Below, piece by piece: positions 34,899-43,368 of a stretch of 64,000 bases of DNA. The notes beneath the pieces were generated by a model. The model was given only the letters and a program-made list of their open reading frames with translations. It did not search any database and had not been told where the DNA came from. The position numbers and the translations under genes were made by a program. This DNA comes from Anaerobacillus alkalidiazotrophicus (GTDB lineage: Bacteria; Bacillota; Bacilli; Bacillales_H; Anaerobacillaceae). Each line of letters begins with the position of its first letter. Position 1 is the first letter of the stretch. The stretch spans positions 623,975 through 687,974 of the forward strand of contig NZ_MLQS01000001.1 in NCBI RefSeq assembly GCF_001866055.1, written 5' to 3'.

Positions 34899-35103
34899 CA
34901 TCTATTAATAATTTAATAGATAAGGCATCTAACCTCTCCTCACACCACACCATTGAAGAATGAACATCTAAGGCACGAACACCCACAGCATAGCCGAGTA
35001 CCTCCATTGATAACGGTAAGGAGATATCACCAGGTTAGTAATGAAGTTGATAGTACTAATGTAGGTATACAAAATTAGTAAGTATCTTTTTACTAACCTT
35101 TTT
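34899..35103. other. Unassigned stretch with coding-like minus frame and long inverted repeat
   Basis: On the minus strand an open frame of about 52 codons after an in-frame TAA (about 35031 to the TAA at 34873) reads ISLPLSMEVLGYAVGVRALD and ERLDALSIKLLIDESLDKW. It has no plausible start or ribosome site. GGTTAGTAA near 35035 and TTACTAACC near 35095 form an inverted repeat ending in a T run on the plus strand. It may be a gene remnant or a structured RNA. Confidence 0.35.
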
Positions 35104-35308
35104 GGGTTGGAAAGTTGGTTAGTTGGTTAGTTGGAAACGACTAAGGTGATCTTTCTACTTTCCAACTTGGTTCTTTTCCACTAAGTTGAAATAGAAACAA
35201 GTTCAAAAGAGAATATTCGAACGGTATTTATCTTTTCATAGTCAGCTTGCTGGCTAGTTCTTTAACGCTTTTCATAACCAACTTTCTACTATACCAACTA
35301 GCCAACCC
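35104..35308. repeat. 205-bp repeat A flanking the S23-type gene
   Basis: It begins GGGTTGGAAAGTTGGTTAGT and ends ACCAACTAGCCAACCC; the two ends are largely complementary, so the unit can fold on itself. The interior (CAAGTTCAAAA.GA..TTCGAA, TAGTCAGCTTGCTGGCTAGT) recurs in order in repeat B at 35665-35869. Confidence 0.8.
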
Positions 35309-35651
35309 TACTTATTAATCCATTCAACAGTTTTCCTACTTCATCTGTTAGGACTAAAGTTTGTTTATACATGGTACCATCTATATACTCCAGATCCCTT
35401 GCTAATAACAGTTGGTATTTCAGTTCTTCTAGTGATCCTCTGGCTATTAGTAGGAATCTTTTGTAGTCTTTGTTTGATCCGCGTGCTTTTCCTTCTACTA
35501 TGTTGCTTGGTATCGATACCGCAGCTCTTCTCATTTGAGAAGTTAGTCCGTATTGCTCTTCTTTTGGGAAGAGTTTGGTGATGGAGTAGATTGTTAATAC
35601 CAATGTATGTGATTTTTGCCAAACTATTAATTTATTAGTATCACAGTAGAT
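35298..35651 (-). pseudogene. S23/four-helix-bundle protein (IVS-type), start lost
   Basis: The frame [60 protein letters not shown] and [16 protein letters not shown] is the four-helix-bundle family first seen in 23S rRNA intervening sequences (TIGR02436). The frame is open back to 35651 but has no start codon there except an internal TTG (35603) that would cut into helix 1. The stop codon (TAG in GGTTGGCTAGTTGG) is supplied by the end of repeat A. The relatives include Avd of diversity-generating retroelements. No retroelement is seen here. Confidence 0.75.
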
Positions 35652-35664
35652 TTAAGGACCTCCG

Positions 35665-35869
35665 TTTTGGTTGGAAAGTTGGTTGGTTGGTTAGTTGGAA
35701 ATATCGAACCTGACTTCCTATTTCTACTTATACTTTTCTACTAAGTTTGATTTAGCTTCAAGTTCAAAAAAGGACGTTCGAATTGGGTTTCGTCTTTTCC
35801 CTAGTCAGCTTGCTGGCTAGTTCTTTAAACGCTTTTCCTAACCAACTGTCTACTAACCAACTAACCAAC
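35665..35869. repeat. 205-bp repeat B flanking the S23-type gene
   Basis: It begins TTTGGTTGGAAAGTTGGTTG and ends CTAACCAACTAACCAAC, with self-complementary ends. Same order of blocks and same length as repeat A, in direct orientation, at moderate identity. Confidence 0.8.
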
Positions 35870-35873
35870 AACC

Positions 35874-36641
35874 TCAAAATATCCCCAGGAATTTCTTCCT
35901 CTTGATCATCTCAGGTGGTTCAACCAATGGCATTCTTCCATCCACAACCATCTCGGCGTTTTCTAAGAATAAATACCTGTAGAATATTCCACATTCATCT
36001 TCAATAAACTCGTACGCTTCTCTAAGATTAAACGGGCGACTTGTTAAGTTATGAGCATCCGTTGCTACAAAATGAGTTAAATTATGAGTAATCATATCTA
36101 TTGAGAACTTTTGAATCTTTTTACCAAAATGACCAGTAACACTCCCAGCTGTTACTTGTGTCAGTGCGCCTTCTTTCACTAGCCTGTGGAGAATTTCTGG
36201 GTTTTCAACGATTTCAGCATTCCGTTCTGGGTGAACGATGATTGGCGTTACCCCTTGTTGCTGCAAATCATAAAATAATCGATTAATGTATCTCGGTACA
36301 TGGCTTGATGATAACTCAACGAGAAGGTATTGTTGTAAATTATTCACCGTTAATAGTTCCTCGTCTAAGTAGCTATCGACCATTTCTCCAAAAATCCTCG
36401 CCTCTTGTCCTGGTAAAATCGTTAGAGGGATTTGCTCTTCCGTTAAACGTTCGTTTAATCGTTCAACAGAATCAAGAATACTAGATTTGGTGTTCTCGAA
36501 TTGGCCATTGCGGTGATGTGGCGAAGCGATAATCGTATCAATTCCATCAGCCACTGCAGCTTTTGCCATTTCAAGAGCCATATCCATGTCTTTTGCACCG
36601 TCATCGACGTTCGGTAGTATGTGGCAATGAATATCAATCAT
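35874..36641 (-). CDS. ywqE: Protein-tyrosine phosphatase of the CpsB/YwqE PHP family
   Basis: Mn-dependent PHP-type phosphatase that dephosphorylates the tyrosine kinase of the locus. MIDIHCHILPNVDDGAKDMD (metal ligands His-x-His), SPHHRNGQFEN and VHPERN are the family motifs. GGAGG lies 7 nt before ATG at 36641, deciding it over an upstream start. Third gene of the regulatory trio. Confidence 0.94.
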   Translation of the reverse strand: MIDIHCHILPNVDDGAKDMDMALEMAKAAVADGIDTIIASPHHRNGQFENTKSSILDSVERLNERLTEEQIPLTILPGQEARIFGEMVDSYLDEELLTVNNLQQYLLVELSSSHVPRYINRLFYDLQQQGVTPIIVHPERNAEIVENPEILHRLVKEGALTQVTAGSVTGHFGKKIQKFSIDMITHNLTHFVATDAHNLTSRPFNLREAYEFIEDECGIFYRYLFLENAEMVVDGRMPLVEPPEMIKRKKFLGIF

Positions 36642-36777
36642 CAGTAAACCTCCAAATCTAGTATAAAACATCTATAAAAATGTCAAAATTTCACAAAAGT
36701 CCACAAACTTCAAAAAACAATGTAACTATCTTACCATATTTTTACCATAAGATCTAGTATACGATTTCTACTAGCCT

Positions 36778-37479
36778 TTATTTTCCATAGTAGTAATATT
36801 GACTTTGTTTAACTTCTTTTTCGTTTAAGACAACACCTAAAATTTTTGCTTTTGACTTTTCTAATAAGTCTTTCGCCCTAACGGCTTGTTCGACCTCAGT
36901 CTTACCACTACTTACGACTAACACAACACCTTCACAAATATTCCCTAATACTTGCGCATCGGTAACTGCTAAAACTGGTGGTGTGTCAAGCAAAACAAAA
37001 TCATACGTTACTTTTGCTGATGTTAGCATAAGCTCCATCGCTTTAGAACTTAATAATTCAGAAGGATTCGGTGGGATCGGCCCACTTGTTAAAATGTGGA
37101 GATTTTCTACATCAGAAGCAAAAACTGCCTCTTCTAATGACGCTTGTTTCGTTAACACTGTCGTTAACCCTTTTGTGTTTGGACAGCGAAACGTATAATG
37201 AACACTCGGTTTACGCATATCAGCATCAATTAATAAAACACTGTTTCCTTGTTGCGCTAATACAACCGCCAAGTTTGCAATTGTCGTAGACTTACCTTCA
37301 GAAGGGTTACTAGAAGTAACCATTATTGTTTTTAACTCTTGGTCAATCGATGCAAAATGTAAATTTGTACGAATGGTTCGGTATTGTTCTGATACCGGTG
37401 ACTTCGGATCAACCTTTGTAATTAAACCACGCGTGGCATTCGCTGGTTGTTTTTTTCTTTTTTTAGGCAATTTCTTCAC
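36778..37479 (-). CDS. ywqD: Bacterial tyrosine kinase (CpsD/YwqD-like)
   Basis: BY-kinase controlling polysaccharide chain assembly. Walker A SNPSEGKSTT, Walker A' VLLIDADMRKP, Walker B-like VLLDTPPVL, and a C-terminal Tyr cluster SQYYYYGK that is autophosphorylated. GTG start at 37479, overlapping the end of ywqC by 17 nt; AAAGAG is just upstream. It needs the cytoplasmic tail of YwqC-type modulators for activity. Confidence 0.95.
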   Translation of the reverse strand: MKKLPKKRKKQPANATRGLITKVDPKSPVSEQYRTIRTNLHFASIDQELKTIMVTSSNPSEGKSTTIANLAVVLAQQGNSVLLIDADMRKPSVHYTFRCPNTKGLTTVLTKQASLEEAVFASDVENLHILTSGPIPPNPSELLSSKAMELMLTSAKVTYDFVLLDTPPVLAVTDAQVLGNICEGVVLVVSSGKTEVEQAVRAKDLLEKSKAKILGVVLNEKEVKQSQYYYYGK

Positions 37480-38203
37480 CTCTTTTGTTCCTTCTACTAT
37501 TTACTGATCTTGCTACCATTTGATGATCAACTTCAAAAGTTGGAATGGCACCAATCACAGATATACCTAGATGCTTCTCAATATCTTTTTCCGTTTTAAT
37601 CGTGTTATCTAAGAACTCTAATAAGAATGCCAAGCCAACTGCAGCCATTAACCCTACTACGAAAGCAATCGCCATATTCAATGTTGGATTGGGCTTTACA
37701 GGTGCTGGATTTTCAGTTAATGTAGCTTCTGAAAGAATACTGACATTATCAACATTCATAATTGAGACAATTTCTCGTTGAAATACTGACGCTACAGTAT
37801 TGGCAATTTGTACGGCTAATGCTGGATCAGGGTCTTGAACCGTAATTCCTACTACCTGAGAATTTCTCTCTGCCCCTACACTAATTTGGCTATTCAGTGA
37901 CTCTGTAGAGCGCTCGAGTCCTAATTCACTTCTGACCTTGTCCAATATAATCGGACTTTTAATAATAACGTTATACGTATTTATTAATTCAATATTGGTA
38001 CGAACGTCATTTACATTAAAGGTTTGCATATCTGCTTTTGATTGATTGACTAAGATTTGTGTTGACGATTGATAAATGGGTGTTAAGAATAAATAACTAA
38101 TAAAAGCACTAATTCCAACTGCGATAACTGTAATCGCAATAATCATTAAGATTCGTTTTTTTATTGTTTCAAACAACTCTTTTAAACTTATTGTTTCTTC
38201 CAT
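37463..38203 (-). CDS. ywqC: Chain-length modulator (Wzz/YwqC-like)
   Basis: Polysaccharide co-polymerase with TM1 at about residues 18-40 (ILMIIAITVIAVGISAFISY), an extracytoplasmic coiled middle, the proline-rich ENPAPVKPNPTLNMA before TM2 (about 178-200), and a cytoplasmic tail that activates the kinase. First gene of the polysaccharide operon. TAGGAGG precedes ATG. Promoter elements upstream are weak by eye. Confidence 0.93.
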   Translation of the reverse strand: MEETISLKELFETIKKRILMIIAITVIAVGISAFISYLFLTPIYQSSTQILVNQSKADMQTFNVNDVRTNIELINTYNVIIKSPIILDKVRSELGLERSTESLNSQISVGAERNSQVVGITVQDPDPALAVQIANTVASVFQREIVSIMNVDNVSILSEATLTENPAPVKPNPTLNMAIAFVVGLMAAVGLAFLLEFLDNTIKTEKDIEKHLGISVIGAIPTFEVDHQMVARSVNSRRNKRGEEIA

Positions 38204-38595
38204 TGATATCCTCCTAATTACCTAATCTAATTATAGAATAATATTTTCACGTAAAATTTAAGCCTTCACTATTTTATCATAATTTGTCACAGAATGTAGA
38301 CTAAATTAATCAGATTTATCGATGGAATTCGACAACCGCTACTTATTTCGAATTAGTTTCTATAGTTCTATATTCACTCTTTAATCAGTGTTTATAAAGA
38401 TGTAAGCGTTTTTTGTCTAATAAAGAAAACTTGTCGAACGATAACTTTTTTTGGTAGAAATGTTAGTAAAATACCTTTTGGAACAACTATATATTTCCTT
38501 AATTTCCTGAATAGAAATATTAGTTATTGCGACTCTTAGGACAACCGTCTATAATCAATAATAAATATTTCAATACTAGTACTAGGAGAATTTAT
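38204..38595. other. Divergent control region, exopolysaccharide operon and LCP gene
   Basis: 390 bp of AT-rich DNA between the divergent starts. Candidate minus-strand -10 boxes TATAAT (near 38231-38236) and TAAAAT lack convincing -35 boxes. No riboswitch or terminator recognised. It must hold the main promoter of the 22-kb operon. Confidence 0.5.
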
Positions 38596-39504
38596 ATGAC
38601 CAAAAGAAAAAAACTCTTTATCATATTAAGTCTAATCATCGGTTTACCATTACTAGGTCTTTTAGGCTATGGATATCACTTATATAGTTCCGTTGTTAAA
38701 ACGGTTGATACGATGCACCAACCGATTGAGAGAGAATCGAAAAGGGAAATTGAAGTAAATATGGAAGAAAAACAACCACTTTCGTTTTTATTGTTAGGAA
38801 TTGATGCAAGAGGTACAGAACGCGGAAGAACAGATACTCTCATAGTTCTTACTGTAAATCCCAATACAGAATCTATGAAGATGCTAAGTATTCCAAGGGA
38901 TACTCGTACTGAAATGATTGGTCGTGGATTTGATGACAAGATTAACCATGCATACGCTTTTGGCGGTCCTGAAATGACGATTGCGACGGTTGAGAACTTT
39001 TTGGATATTCCAATTGATTACTATATGACTATCAATATGGAGGGCTTTAAAGATATCGTTGATGCCGTCGGTGGAGTAACAGTAGATAATCCTTTTGAGT
39101 TTGGGCATAGTGGTTATACATTTAAAAAAGGAACGTTAAGTTTAGATGGCTCTCAAGCATTAGCTTATTCTAGAATGCGTTATGAAGACCCACGTGGTGA
39201 CCACGGCCGCAATGATCGTCAACGACAAATTATGAATGAGATCATCAAAGAAGGTGCACAAATTTCTTCTGTCACGAGAGTTGAGGAAATACTGGGAGCA
39301 ATCGGTAACAACGTTCGTACTGACCTTGATCTCGACAAGATGATGAAAATCCAATCAAACTACAAAGGTGCCCGTCGTTCTTCTGAAGAGGTTACAATTA
39401 GTGGATCTGGTGCCATGATGGGTGGAGTTTGGTATTACATCGTTAGTGAAGAAGAACGTTTGCGTGTATCGAATTTATTGAAAGAACATTTGGAAATTGA
39501 ATAA
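38596..39504 (+). CDS. LytR-CpsA-Psr (LCP) family cell wall polymer ligase
   Basis: Membrane enzyme that moves lipid-linked polymers onto peptidoglycan. N-terminal TM (residues 7-28, LFIILSLIIGLPLLGLLGYG), LLGIDARGTERGRTDTLIVL, IPRDTRTEM and ALAYSRMRYEDPRGDHGRND with the catalytic/lipid-binding Arg and Asp residues of the family. AGGAGA lies 7 nt before ATG at 38596. Divergent from the polysaccharide operon and so likely attaches its product to the wall. Terminator follows. Confidence 0.94.
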   Translation: MTKRKKLFIILSLIIGLPLLGLLGYGYHLYSSVVKTVDTMHQPIERESKREIEVNMEEKQPLSFLLLGIDARGTERGRTDTLIVLTVNPNTESMKMLSIPRDTRTEMIGRGFDDKINHAYAFGGPEMTIATVENFLDIPIDYYMTINMEGFKDIVDAVGGVTVDNPFEFGHSGYTFKKGTLSLDGSQALAYSRMRYEDPRGDHGRNDRQRQIMNEIIKEGAQISSVTRVEEILGAIGNNVRTDLDLDKMMKIQSNYKGARRSSEEVTISGSGAMMGGVWYYIVSEEERLRVSNLLKEHLEIE

Positions 39505-39508
39505 ATAT

Positions 39509-39550
39509 AGAGGAAGGCAGTCTCTCAAAATGAGGAGGCTGCCTCTTTTC
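39509..39550. terminator. Terminator between LCP gene and the signalling cluster
   Basis: AGAGGAAGGCAG / CTGCCTCTTTT stem-loop, T run on the plus strand. Serves the LCP gene and possibly the convergent cluster. Confidence 0.75.
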
Positions 39551-39555
39551 ATTAT

Positions 39556-39897
39556 TTACTTTTCCTTCTCCATTAATTCCGTTTCATACAGCTCTGTAGG
39601 CTTATTTATTTCATCGTTTAGTAATACCGTTGAAGCAACTTCGCTTTTTGACCGACTTTCTTTTTCACTCTGTTGTTCACTTTCCACTTGTTCATCCAAC
39701 AATGCCGTTGATTGAACTGGGGATTGGACTTGCTTTTTCTCAGGAGCTTGTTCGGTTTTCTCTGGTTCATCTGCTATGTTTCGGTTTTTTGTAACCGCTT
39801 TTCTTCCTATATATATAGTCATAAAAAAGACAATAAACGTAATGACAATGCCGGCTATACCGATGATAACCATGAGCATTCCTTGTGTGAGCATCAT
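39556..39897 (-). CDS. Small membrane protein with FHA-ligand-like Thr motifs, 113 aa
   Basis: TM segment at residues 7-30 (MLMVIIGIAGIVITFIVFFM), then an acidic Gln/Glu-rich cytoplasmic tail with STALLDEQ (Thr64), STVLLNDE (Thr90) and ETELMEKE (Thr106). The first two are Thr-x-Leu-Leu with Leu at +3, a position FHA domains read. It is the last gene of the kinase/FHA cluster, 8 nt after the kinase stop. Ribosome site AAGGGGGA fits either of the first two Met codons. Likely a kinase substrate and FHA docking partner; no known family. Confidence 0.6.
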   Translation of the reverse strand: MMLTQGMLMVIIGIAGIVITFIVFFMTIYIGRKAVTKNRNIADEPEKTEQAPEKKQVQSPVQSTALLDEQVESEQQSEKESRSKSEVASTVLLNDEINKPTELYETELMEKEK

Positions 39898-39905
39898 ATT
39901 CCCCC

Positions 39906-41915
39906 TTACTCGATCCAGTTATTTTGTTTTAATTCTGCAATCAAGTTCACGAGTGGTAGTAGGTCTTGGGTTGTTTCGCCTTCTGGGCTGTTTTGTAAGG
40001 CCAGCTCGTAGTTTGCGATGACTCGTGAATAGTCGCGGTTTTGAACGGGCTTTTCGTTTTCTATTTCGGCGTAAAGAAGAGCTAGCTGCAAGTAGGCTCG
40101 GTAATCTTGTGGATAGCGCTCTTGCATGTCTAATAGCGTCGTTTCGCTTTGTTCGTATTCTCCTAATAGTTGATAAATAATCGCGATGTTACGCATTAAA
40201 TACGGGCGAATATAGCCGTACGATAATAACTGTTCAAAGTGCTTCACTGATTCTTTTAGGAAAAATTCCCTTTCTTCTCCTTTCGAGATCATCGCTTTAT
40301 CATAATACGCTTCGGCTAGTAATTCATCAAAAACGATAAAGTTACGATCTGTTAACTGATCGATTCCTTGATTTAAGATTGTAATCCGATCATCAATAGA
40401 CTCGTTACCTAACTTTTGTCGATTATTTTTATAAAGTTGCGCTAATGTAATAATCGTTCGTTCTTTGATTGCCTCTGATGTTGCTTCCTCAATCGTTTGC
40501 CTGTAATAACCGATCGCTTCTTCGATGTTTTCTTGCGCTTGAAAGATTTCTCCTTTTACATAAAGGGTGACTTCATCAGCCGTATTTCGTTCAACCATTT
40601 GCACAAGGATCGCCTCTGCTTCTTCTAACATTCCGGCTCTCGCTAAACTTACTGCGTAATCTCGTTCGTAGACGAGATTTGTTCGGTCTAAGTCATAAGC
40701 TCTCATAAATTGACTAGCTGCTTCTTCATACTGGCTATTTTCAAATAAAGCCGTTGCTAATACGTAAAATAAGCTACTATCAAGGTGTTCACTATCTACA
40801 TATGGAAGCACTTCTTTACTAACGTATTCGATTACTCGGTCAAACTCATTTTGCAGTAAATACGTTTGGGCAATATCACGGTACGCGTCTATTCGGGTTG
40901 GTATTTTCTCGATCGCTTTTTCGAATTCGTGTTTCGCTTCATCAAACTGATTAGCCAGCAACAATTCGTTCCCAGCTTCAACCATCCCCTCATACGCTTC
41001 TATTTTTTCGATCTGAAGTTGATTCACACCACCGACAGTTAAAAACGAGAAAAAGGCGAGCGAAACGACAAATGCCCCGTTACTTGCAATCTTCTTCCTT
41101 CTCGCTTTCTTGTAATCACTTGAAAACGTATGAATATTTTCAAAGTCTTTCAATAGTAGTTTGACATTGCCGTAACGTTCTTTCGGGTCTTGACGTGTAC
41201 TTTTTAAAATAATATGCTCAAGGCCGACCGAAAGGCGCGAATCAAGTTCACGAAGTGGTTTAATTTCATACGGTGGATCATTTGGGCCTTTCCCTGTTAC
41301 GAGATGGTACAACGTTACCCCTAAACTATAAATATCAGTTCTTGCATCGGTTTGCGCGGTTCCATACTGCTCTGGTGCTGCATATCCACGTGTACCAATG
41401 TATGTCGTATCACTTTTTGATTCTTTTTTGTATTCTCTTGCAATCCCGAAATCAATTACCTTAATCGAACCATCTTTTGTAATCATTAAGTTCGACGGCT
41501 TCATATCGCGATAAATGATCGGATTTGGCTTTTGAGTATGGAGGTACTCGAGGACATCACAAATTTCTTTCGCCCATTTGACGACTGTTTTCTCAGGTAT
41601 TTTCTTCTTTTTTTCTAACTCTTCTTCTAACGTTATCCCTTCAACATAATCAAGCACAATATAAATAAAGTCTTGATCTTCAATAATATCAAAAATCCTT
41701 GGCAATGAAGGGTGATTTAACTTTTTCATAATGTTCGGTTCGGCAAGTAAGTCGATTTTGTCGTTGGTATGTTTTGAGATCCGCTTGATTGCCCAATTCG
41801 TACCAAGACTCACATGCTCACCTAAGAAGACGGTACCCATACCCCCTTCTCCGAGTTGCTTCATAATCTTATATTTCCCGTCAAAGACCTGTCCGATAAC
41901 AATTCCCAATGTCAT
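39906..41915 (-). CDS. Membrane Ser/Thr protein kinase with extracytoplasmic TPR domain
   Basis: Hanks-type kinase, residues 15-270: GEGGMGTVFLGEH loop, Lys45, YRDMKPSN (136-143, Tyr in place of the HRD His), DFG (156-158) and APEQYG. A TM segment follows at about 282-302 (NGAFVVSLAFFSFLTVGGVN), then about 360 residues of TPR helices (repeats such as YEEAASQFMRAYDLDRTNLV). These replace the PASTA repeats of PrkC. Start could be GTG 41918, ATG 41915 or TTG 41909; GAGGGG best fits the last. Overlaps the preceding gene by 35 nt. Probably phosphorylates the Thr motifs of its neighbours. Confidence 0.9.
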   Translation of the reverse strand: MTLGIVIGQVFDGKYKIMKQLGEGGMGTVFLGEHVSLGTNWAIKRISKHTNDKIDLLAEPNIMKKLNHPSLPRIFDIIEDQDFIYIVLDYVEGITLEEELEKKKKIPEKTVVKWAKEICDVLEYLHTQKPNPIIYRDMKPSNLMITKDGSIKVIDFGIAREYKKESKSDTTYIGTRGYAAPEQYGTAQTDARTDIYSLGVTLYHLVTGKGPNDPPYEIKPLRELDSRLSVGLEHIILKSTRQDPKERYGNVKLLLKDFENIHTFSSDYKKARRKKIASNGAFVVSLAFFSFLTVGGVNQLQIEKIEAYEGMVEAGNELLLANQFDEAKHEFEKAIEKIPTRIDAYRDIAQTYLLQNEFDRVIEYVSKEVLPYVDSEHLDSSLFYVLATALFENSQYEEAASQFMRAYDLDRTNLVYERDYAVSLARAGMLEEAEAILVQMVERNTADEVTLYVKGEIFQAQENIEEAIGYYRQTIEEATSEAIKERTIITLAQLYKNNRQKLGNESIDDRITILNQGIDQLTDRNFIVFDELLAEAYYDKAMISKGEEREFFLKESVKHFEQLLSYGYIRPYLMRNIAIIYQLLGEYEQSETTLLDMQERYPQDYRAYLQLALLYAEIENEKPVQNRDYSRVIANYELALQNSPEGETTQDLLPLVNLIAELKQNNWIE

Positions 41916-42591
41916 CACCCCTCGATCGTAAAAGTTGTCTTTTAATGATGTCTAGTAGCTGCTCTGGCATCATAAAGTTTGCAAGTTCTAATACATCTGT
42001 AATGGAATTGATTTTTATTTGAAACGCAAGATAAAGCGTATCATCTTCGATTTTGGCTTCTTGAAACTGTAAGGACCGCGGCGTGCCAATAAAGACGATG
42101 TTGTCTTCCTCATCGACTTCTAGCATCTCACCTTTCGACTTTGCTAAGCTTGAGATTACTGCGCTTTTACTTAACGGCAAGCGACCGATTTTTGCTTCTT
42201 CTAGTGCTAGTATGACCCGACCATTTTTCACTGAAGGCGAGTATCTAAGGCGATATTGACTTGGAATAAAGGATAGTATCTTGGAATTAGCGACAATGAT
42301 TGCTTTTCCGTCTTCTAACGTACCGTTAACCGCAGTTAAGTTAAGATCCTCATGCACAGAAATTTGTACGAGTTCGTTAAAGCGGTCACTTGGTAAGCGT
42401 TGTTCAATATAAACCCCATCAGATCTTAGCTCAAAGGAAAGGTCATCAATGGTTGCCCAAAAGTGACTTGCGATTGCTCGGTCTGTTATCGTTGTTGGCT
42501 GAAGTTTCTCAACAGGACTAACGAGAATCACAAATGCCATAAACAACAATAGCGCACCTATAATCGATGTATAAATAATAGTTCGTTTCAT
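41881..42591 (-). CDS. Membrane-anchored hypothetical protein, 236 aa
   Basis: One N-terminal TM (residues 4-25, TIIYTSIIGALLLFMAFVIL), then a soluble extracytoplasmic beta-rich domain of about 190 residues with no recognised family; a YpmS/DUF2140-like lipid-binding fold is a guess from its plan. GGAGG lies 5 nt before ATG. Its end overlaps the kinase start and it follows the phosphatase by 11 nt, so it belongs to the signalling cluster. Its basic C-terminus (RQLLRSRGDDIGNCYRTGL) overlaps the kinase gene. Confidence 0.6.
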   Translation of the reverse strand: MKRTIIYTSIIGALLLFMAFVILVSPVEKLQPTTITDRAIASHFWATIDDLSFELRSDGVYIEQRLPSDRFNELVQISVHEDLNLTAVNGTLEDGKAIIVANSKILSFIPSQYRLRYSPSVKNGRVILALEEAKIGRLPLSKSAVISSLAKSKGEMLEVDEEDNIVFIGTPRSLQFQEAKIEDDTLYLAFQIKINSITDVLELANFMMPEQLLDIIKRQLLRSRGDDIGNCYRTGL

Positions 42592-42602
42592 TGCTTCCTC
42601 CT

Positions 42603-43364
42603 TTAATTGAAAGAAACTGCGATAATCGATAAGTTATCGTTTCCACCGTTTGTTAGAGCTTTTGATACACTCTGTTGACATAATTTTGCTAATTGTTCGT
42701 TTGTGTACTGGTCGTTATGACTAAAAAGAGAGAGAAGTGTTGCTTCATCGACAAATTGGTAGACTCCATCTGTACAAATAATGATGACATCCCCTTTTTG
42801 CATGCGTGAAATTTTGAGATACGGGTTCACGGATCTTGTTCCACCGATCGCTTCGGTTAACATATGCTTGTTTTGATGATTTTTTAACTCGTTTTCTGTA
42901 ATTTCATTTCGTTCTAATAATTCATGAGCGACATTATGGACTTTTGACAGTAGTTGCAGCTCATGATTTCGAATGCGGTAGATTTTTGTATCACCTACGT
43001 TACTAATCAGGACGTCGTTATGAATGAAGTTCACCATCGAGAACGTCGTCACCATCGATGTGCTAAATTTTTTCCCTAACTCATAAATATGCTGGTTCAC
43101 TTGTTTATATTTTTTTTGGAATAAGTAATAAAGAAACTCGGTATCCCATTGGTCGCATTGTTCTAGTTCGGTTTTGAATGCTTCGATGGTCATTTCACTC
43201 GTTCGCCTGCCAAAGTCATGACCACCGGCGCCATCTGCAATCGCAAATGAAAAAAAGTGTGGAAGCGCGAGGATCATGTCTTGATTCTCCTCACGCTTAC
43301 CTTTCTCCGTACAATAACCGTATGTTAATCTTTGGGGAAATATATCCGTGGTAGCTACAGTCAC
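42603..43364 (-). CDS. PP2C-family Ser/Thr protein phosphatase
   Basis: Soluble PPM phosphatase of about 253 residues. REENQDM, FAIADGAGGHDFG (metal Asp), ISNVGDTKIYRIRN, IICTDGVYQFV and NGGNDNLSIIAV are the PP2C motifs in order. GGAGG lies 8 nt before GTG at 43364, which I take as the start; the ribosome site overlaps the last codons of the FHA gene. It should reverse the action of the kinase encoded two genes downstream. Confidence 0.92.
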   Translation of the reverse strand: MTVATTDIFPQRLTYGYCTEKGKREENQDMILALPHFFSFAIADGAGGHDFGRRTSEMTIEAFKTELEQCDQWDTEFLYYLFQKKYKQVNQHIYELGKKFSTSMVTTFSMVNFIHNDVLISNVGDTKIYRIRNHELQLLSKVHNVAHELLERNEITENELKNHQNKHMLTEAIGGTRSVNPYLKISRMQKGDVIIICTDGVYQFVDEATLLSLFSHNDQYTNEQLAKLCQQSVSKALTNGGNDNLSIIAVSFN

Positions 43365-43368
43365 GTTT

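Noticed and set aside
35365..35622. 85-codon minus frame overlapping the S23-type gene
   Set aside because: Out-of-frame reading; the other frame carries the conserved four-helix-bundle family sequence.
35104..35869. Diversity-generating retroelement
   Set aside because: The four-helix-bundle protein resembles Avd, but no reverse transcriptase or template/variable repeat pair with A-specific changes is visible.
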